Shown here: piece by piece, positions 61,052-64,000 of the stretch
How positions within the stretch are numbered: position 1 is the first letter of the stretch
How the letters are laid out: every line of letters starts with the position of its first letter
Origin: CAG-390 sp045636385
GTDB taxonomy: Bacteria > Bacillota > Clostridia > Oscillospirales > CAG-272
DNA: 64,000 bases
Direction: 5' to 3'
Assembly: GCA_045636385.1 (NCBI GenBank)
Contig: JAZTXK010000055.1
Location: 53,023 to 117,022 of the forward strand
Notes under the pieces: model-generated
Seen by the model: only the letters and a program-made list of their open reading frames with translations
Told to the model about the DNA's origin: nothing
The model's database searches: none
Translations under genes and position numbers: made by a program

Positions 61052-61774
61052 ATGAAAATTATAGTTTGCAAGGATTACGCTGAAATGTCCCGCCGCGCGG
61101 CTGATGTTTTCGTTGACTACATCAAGGCTAACCCCACCGGCATTCTCGGACTTGCTACCGGCTCTTCCCCCGAGGGTATCTACGAGTGCCTGATCGCGGA
61201 TAACAAGGCCGGCAAGATCGATTTCTCGGGCATCAAGTCCTACAATCTCGACGAGTACTACCCCATCGAGCCCACCCACGAGCAGAGCTACCGTTACTTT
61301 ATGAATGACAAGCTCTTCAACCACGTTAATATCGACAAGGCGAATACATACGTTCCCGATGGCAAGTGCGCTGATCCCGACGCCTTCTGCAAGGCTTACG
61401 ACGAGCAGATCGCAGCAGCAGGCGGCGTAGGCATCCAGCTCCTCGGTGTTGGACGTAACGGTCACATCGGCTTCAACGAGCCCGGTGACGAGCTTATCGG
61501 TGCTACCCACCTGACCTCTCTCTGCGAGAGCACTATCGACGCGAACTCCCGCTTCTTTGAGACCCGCGACGACGTTCCGCGCCACGCTATCACTATGGGT
61601 ATGGACGGTATTCTTTCCGCAGAGTGCATCGTTCTCGTAGCTTCCGGTAAGGAAAAGCACGAGGCTATCGCGGCTCTCCTCAGCGGCAAGTACACCACAA
61701 ACACTCCCGTAACTCTCCTCCGTTCGCATAAGAACGTCTATATCTTCTGCGACGAGGCGGCTTACAACGGCTGA
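61052..61774 (+). CDS. nagB: Glucosamine-6-phosphate deaminase
   Basis: 240 residues. GLATGSSPEGIY (phosphate loop), KSYNLDEYYPIE (catalytic Asp region), LLGVGRNGHIGFNEPG (catalytic His and Asn/Glu) and the C-terminal KHEAIAALL. It converts glucosamine-6-phosphate to fructose-6-phosphate and ammonia in amino-sugar catabolism. Highly biased codons suggest strong expression. A TIGR01440 gene follows 4 nt later. Confidence 0.96.
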   Translation: MKIIVCKDYAEMSRRAADVFVDYIKANPTGILGLATGSSPEGIYECLIADNKAGKIDFSGIKSYNLDEYYPIEPTHEQSYRYFMNDKLFNHVNIDKANTYVPDGKCADPDAFCKAYDEQIAAAGGVGIQLLGVGRNGHIGFNEPGDELIGATHLTSLCESTIDANSRFFETRDDVPRHAITMGMDGILSAECIVLVASGKEKHEAIAALLSGKYTTNTPVTLLRSHKNVYIFCDEAAYNG

Positions 61775-61778
61775 TAAA

Positions 61779-62330
61779 ATGAGCGAATTTTTCGATAAAG
61801 TAAAGCACGAGGCTGAGACAGTTCTTACCGAGCTTCTCACCGAGGCTAAGCTGAAAAAGGGCGATATCCTCGTCATCGGCTGCTCGACCTCCGAGGTCGC
61901 GGGCGGCAGAATCGGCAAGGATTCTTCGGCAGAAGCCGCGGAGGCTATCTTTTCTGCTGTCAAGCCCATTCTTGACGAAAAGGGTATCTATCTCGCCGCG
62001 CAGTGCTGTGAGCATCTTAACCGCGCGCTGATCGTCGAGCGCGAGTGCCTTGAGAAGTATAATCTTCCCGAGGTCTGCGTAATGCCGCATCCGCATGCGG
62101 GTGGCTCTTGGGCTACCAAGGTCTGGAGCGAATTCGATTCCCCTGTGGCTGTCGAGAGCATTTTGGCGCACGCGGGCATTGATATCGGTCTTACCCTTAT
62201 CGGAATGCACCTCAAGGCGGTTGCCGTTCCCGTCAGAGTAAGCCTTTCAAAGATCGGAAGCGCGACCATCACCTGCGCCCGCACCCGTCCGAAGCTCATC
62301 GGCGGATGCAGAGCGATCTATCCCGATTAA
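61779..62330 (+). CDS. TIGR01440 family protein (YwlG-like)
   Basis: 183 residues. Signatures of the family: GDILVIGCSTSEVAGGRIGKDSS, LAAQCCEHLNRALIVER and MHLKAVAVPVRVSLSKIG. Its function is not known; in Bacilli relatives lie in a cell-wall and sugar phosphate neighbourhood. Here it sits in an operon with nagB, which fits an amino-sugar link by context only. A terminator follows. Confidence 0.9.
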   Translation: MSEFFDKVKHEAETVLTELLTEAKLKKGDILVIGCSTSEVAGGRIGKDSSAEAAEAIFSAVKPILDEKGIYLAAQCCEHLNRALIVERECLEKYNLPEVCVMPHPHAGGSWATKVWSEFDSPVAVESILAHAGIDIGLTLIGMHLKAVAVPVRVSLSKIGSATITCARTRPKLIGGCRAIYPD

Positions 62331-62334
62331 TATA

Positions 62335-62371
62335 AATCAGGCTGTTCCGAGTGAATAGCCTGATTTTTTGA
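62335..62371 (+). terminator. Intrinsic terminator of the nagB operon
   Basis: 9-bp stem AATCAGGCT (62335-62343) with AGCCTGATT (62357-62365), then TTTTTG. Confidence 0.8.
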
Positions 62372-62433
62372 CAAAATTCACCATTAAAATACATAAAAAG
62401 GTCAAAAGGCGTTAAAAATATTTTTAAATGTGA

Positions 62434-62463
62434 TTGACATTCAGACCGAAAGTATGATATAAT
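62434..62463 (+). promoter_or_regulatory. Sigma-A promoter of the minD-like gene
   Basis: TTGACA (62434-62439), 18-bp spacer, TATAAT (62458-62463). Confidence 0.7.
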
Positions 62464-62498
62464 ATTATATATATTTTTGCAAGGAGGCCGATCGCACG

Positions 62499-63305
62499 GT
62501 GAACGCATCAAGATCCGTAATAAAAACCTTTCTGATAACCTCCTGCAAGGGCGGAGTCGGAAAATCTACCGTTGCGGCAAACCTTGCTGCGGCAATTGCG
62601 AAAAGAGGAAAAAGAGTCCTGCTTGTGGATTGCGATTTTTCCAACCGCTCGCTCGATTTGATCCTCGGATGCGAAGAGAACGTCGTTTACGATATCTGCG
62701 ACCTTGTTACGGGACGCTCGGATGCTTCAAGAACCGTAGTGAAGGACGAGCGCGATCCGCATCTGCTTTTCATCCCCGCGCCGCATTTTAAAAATGACAG
62801 CTTTACCGCCGAGCAGTTCGCCGAGGCAGTACAAGCCGCCGCGAGCGAATTCCTTTGCGAGTTCGTTCTTATCGACACTCCCGGTGCGCTTGACGGAGCT
62901 CTTCCGCTTGTCGCGGGTGCGGCTGACGCCGCATTGATCGTTACCTCGCATCAGCCGACGACGGTTCGAGGTGCCGAAAAAACAGGATATCAGCTTGAAG
63001 ACCTCGGAGTCGGCGAGCAATATCTGATCATAAACAGATTTGATACCAAGGGAGTGCTTGACGGTGCAACCCCCGGACTCAACGAGCTTATCGACCGCAC
63101 TCACGTTCAGCTTATCGGTGTCGTTCCCGATTCAAAGGATGTTGAGAAGGCACAGATAAAGGGCGTTCTTGCTACCGAGATGCGCCGTGACCGCGAGCGG
63201 GCAGAGGCTGCTTTTGCCGAGATCGCGGGAAGAATTTGCGGCGAGGCGATCCCGCTTATGTCATATCTTCCCGAAAAGAAGAGAAGAAAAATTATTAAAA
63301 TATAA
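62499..63305 (+). CDS. MinD/ParA-type P-loop ATPase
   Basis: 268 residues. Deviant Walker A CKGGVGKSTVAANLA, DCDFSNRSLD, FVLIDTPG (Walker B-like) and LIINRFD. It is MinD-like; the C-terminus PEKKRRKIIKI is basic and could bind membrane lipid, though it differs from the usual MinD amphipathic helix. No minC or minE is nearby. It may position division or another cargo. Start GTG at 62499 with AAGGAGG 11 nt upstream. mgsA follows after 39 nt. Confidence 0.85.
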   Translation: MNASRSVIKTFLITSCKGGVGKSTVAANLAAAIAKRGKRVLLVDCDFSNRSLDLILGCEENVVYDICDLVTGRSDASRTVVKDERDPHLLFIPAPHFKNDSFTAEQFAEAVQAAASEFLCEFVLIDTPGALDGALPLVAGAADAALIVTSHQPTTVRGAEKTGYQLEDLGVGEQYLIINRFDTKGVLDGATPGLNELIDRTHVQLIGVVPDSKDVEKAQIKGVLATEMRRDRERAEAAFAEIAGRICGEAIPLMSYLPEKKRRKIIKI

Positions 63306-63344
63306 TTCAGTTACCTATATAGTATAAGCGAAAGGAATGAGAAA

Positions 63345-63761
63345 ATGGAAATAGCTATTGTTGCACACGACAAGAAAAAGGAGCTTATGGCGGAATTTTG
63401 CACTGCATATTGCGGAATTCTCTGTAAGCATAATCTTTGCGCTACAAGTATAACCGCAAAATATATTTCCGAGGCTACGGGTCTTAATATCGAGCGTCTT
63501 CTTACCGGCGACCACGGCGGAGAAGAGCAGATAGCGCAGAGGATCGCGTATAACGAGATCGACCTTCTCATCGACTTTCGCGACACCGATCCCGCCGTGC
63601 TGATCAACGAGCGATCGAATGAGCTTTTGCGCCTTTGCGATATGTATAATATCCCCGTTGCTACCAATATCGGTACCGCCGAGGCTCTTATCATCGCGCT
63701 TGACCGCGGCGACCTTGATTGGCGTAACTTCGTCAATCCCCGCAGTACGCATAAGTTTTAA
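63345..63761 (+). CDS. mgsA: Methylglyoxal synthase
   Basis: 138 residues. IAIVAHDKKKE (N-terminal), LLTGDHGGEEQIAQRI (phosphate-binding GGxxQ), LLIDFRDTDP with the catalytic Asp, and IPVATNIGTAEALI. It converts dihydroxyacetone phosphate to methylglyoxal and phosphate, a bypass under sugar-phosphate stress. It may give lactaldehyde that FucO-type enzymes reduce (context inference). RBS GAAAGGA precedes the ATG. Confidence 0.93.
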   Translation: MEIAIVAHDKKKELMAEFCTAYCGILCKHNLCATSITAKYISEATGLNIERLLTGDHGGEEQIAQRIAYNEIDLLIDFRDTDPAVLINERSNELLRLCDMYNIPVATNIGTAEALIIALDRGDLDWRNFVNPRSTHKF

Positions 63762-63778
63762 AAAATGAGCATTACCCC

Positions 63779-63807
63779 TTGACAAAAATGCTTTTGGGGT
63801 GTATAAT
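63779..63807 (+). promoter_or_regulatory. Sigma-A promoter of the T-box leader
   Basis: TTGACA (63779-63784), 17-bp spacer, TATAAT (63802-63807): perfect consensus. Confidence 0.88.
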
Positions 63808-63813
63808 ATTTAA

Positions 63814-64000
63814 TTGCAACGGACAAGTCCTTGCAGAGTTTCGTCCCCAGAGAGGAAGTACTTGCTGAAAGCTTCTGTCGAGACCGCAAAGGGTACCACC
63901 GGTGTGTCATTTTGAATATTTATTTTAAGTTATAAGTTCGGGTGGAACCGCGCAGTATATAAGTCGGATCGTAGCCATGTCGTTCTGTGAGCCAAGGAGT
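63814..64000 (+). ncRNA. T-box riboswitch leader, probably threonine tRNA-specific (cut by window edge)
   Basis: The T-box motif GGGTGGAACCGCG lies at 63941-63953, with the UGGA bulge that pairs to a tRNA acceptor whose discriminator base is U. Stem I elements are visible between 63814 and 63890: CAGAGAGGAAGTA and GCTGAAAGC. TTGC (63814-63817) can pair with GCAA (63886-63889), placing ACC (63883-63885) at the specifier position, which would read threonine; U discriminator fits tRNA-Thr. The downstream gene (for example thrS) is outside the window. T-box identity is strong, the amino acid moderate. Confidence 0.85.

Noticed and set aside
1..64000. CRISPR array, tRNA, rRNA, IS element or attachment site
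   Set aside because: No regularly spaced repeats, cloverleaf, rRNA-like stretch, transposase gene or long terminal inverted repeats were seen on either strand.

Overview
The window looks like one contiguous chromosomal segment of an anaerobic, low-to-mid-GC Firmicute of class Clostridia, probably a gut organism. The signs are purple-rich Shine-Dalgarno sites (AAAGGAGG), sigma-A promoters with 17-bp spacers before nearly every operon, an Rnf complex, a T-box leader, clostridial DUF11 and TIGR01440 proteins, many lipoproteins and glycan enzymes. I see no phage, IS element, CRISPR array, rRNA or tRNA.

Layout. 1-560 is the start of an MFS transporter gene, divergent from a three-gene operon (sugar-phosphate isomerase-like protein, KtrB-type and KtrA-type K+ uptake; 698-3448). 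3441-3857 is a small unknown gene under a strong promoter with a LexA-box-like palindrome on its start site. 3933-6674 holds an MBOAT/AlgJ-like pair that appears to have lost its catalytic residues. 6901-9061 has a surface beta-helix protein and a Crh-like HPr. 9062-12911 has a divergent topoisomerase B subunit and an EEP-nuclease lipoprotein. 12972-15883 has a BFD-like protein, an M48 protease and a MATE pump. 15999-20262 is an rnfDGEAB operon without rnfC. 20496-25470 has an orphan solute-binding lipoprotein, divergent from an AraC regulator, a metallo-beta-lactamase lipoprotein and a histidine phosphatase.

25528-28708 (minus) is an operon of RtcB RNA ligase with four small, mostly uncharacterised genes. 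28869-36221 (minus) is a tightly packed ten-gene operon (GNAT, propeller-like protein, M20 peptidase, Bcp peroxidase, ABM monooxygenase, YbaK deacylase, nitroreductase, membrane protein, two WYL regulators). 36362-38924 has a propeller lipoprotein and a FucO-like alcohol dehydrogenase. 38970-51182 (minus) is a co-directional block: GH99/71-like lipoprotein, a 1,230-residue TIR-NB-ARC-repeat (NLR-like) protein, trkA, trkH, GNAT, two Gfo/Idh oxidoreductases and a sugar-phosphate isomerase. The NLR-like gene abuts trkA with 3 nt between them. 51312-54239 (minus) has cupin, exonuclease III and two alpha/beta hydrolases. 54354-59942 has an Fe-S aldo/keto reductase, MalQ and a GH38 alpha-mannosidase. 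60016-60865 is a DUF11 gene broken by two apparent single-base deletions. 61052-63761 has nagB, a TIGR01440 protein, a MinD/ParA ATPase and mgsA; the window ends in a T-box leader, probably threonine-specific.

Taken together the genes suggest a saccharolytic fermenter that scavenges host or plant glycans (amino sugars, mannosides, maltodextrins, fucose/rhamnose-derived lactaldehyde), conserves energy with Rnf and keeps two K+ uptake systems. The least ordinary items are the TIR-NLR protein inside a metabolic/K+ operon, the MBOAT/SGNH pair without active-site residues, the palindrome-controlled small gene, the divergent orphan topoisomerase subunit, and a family of lipoproteins that share one N-terminal module but carry different C-terminal domains. 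All calls come from reading the sequence; no database search was run.
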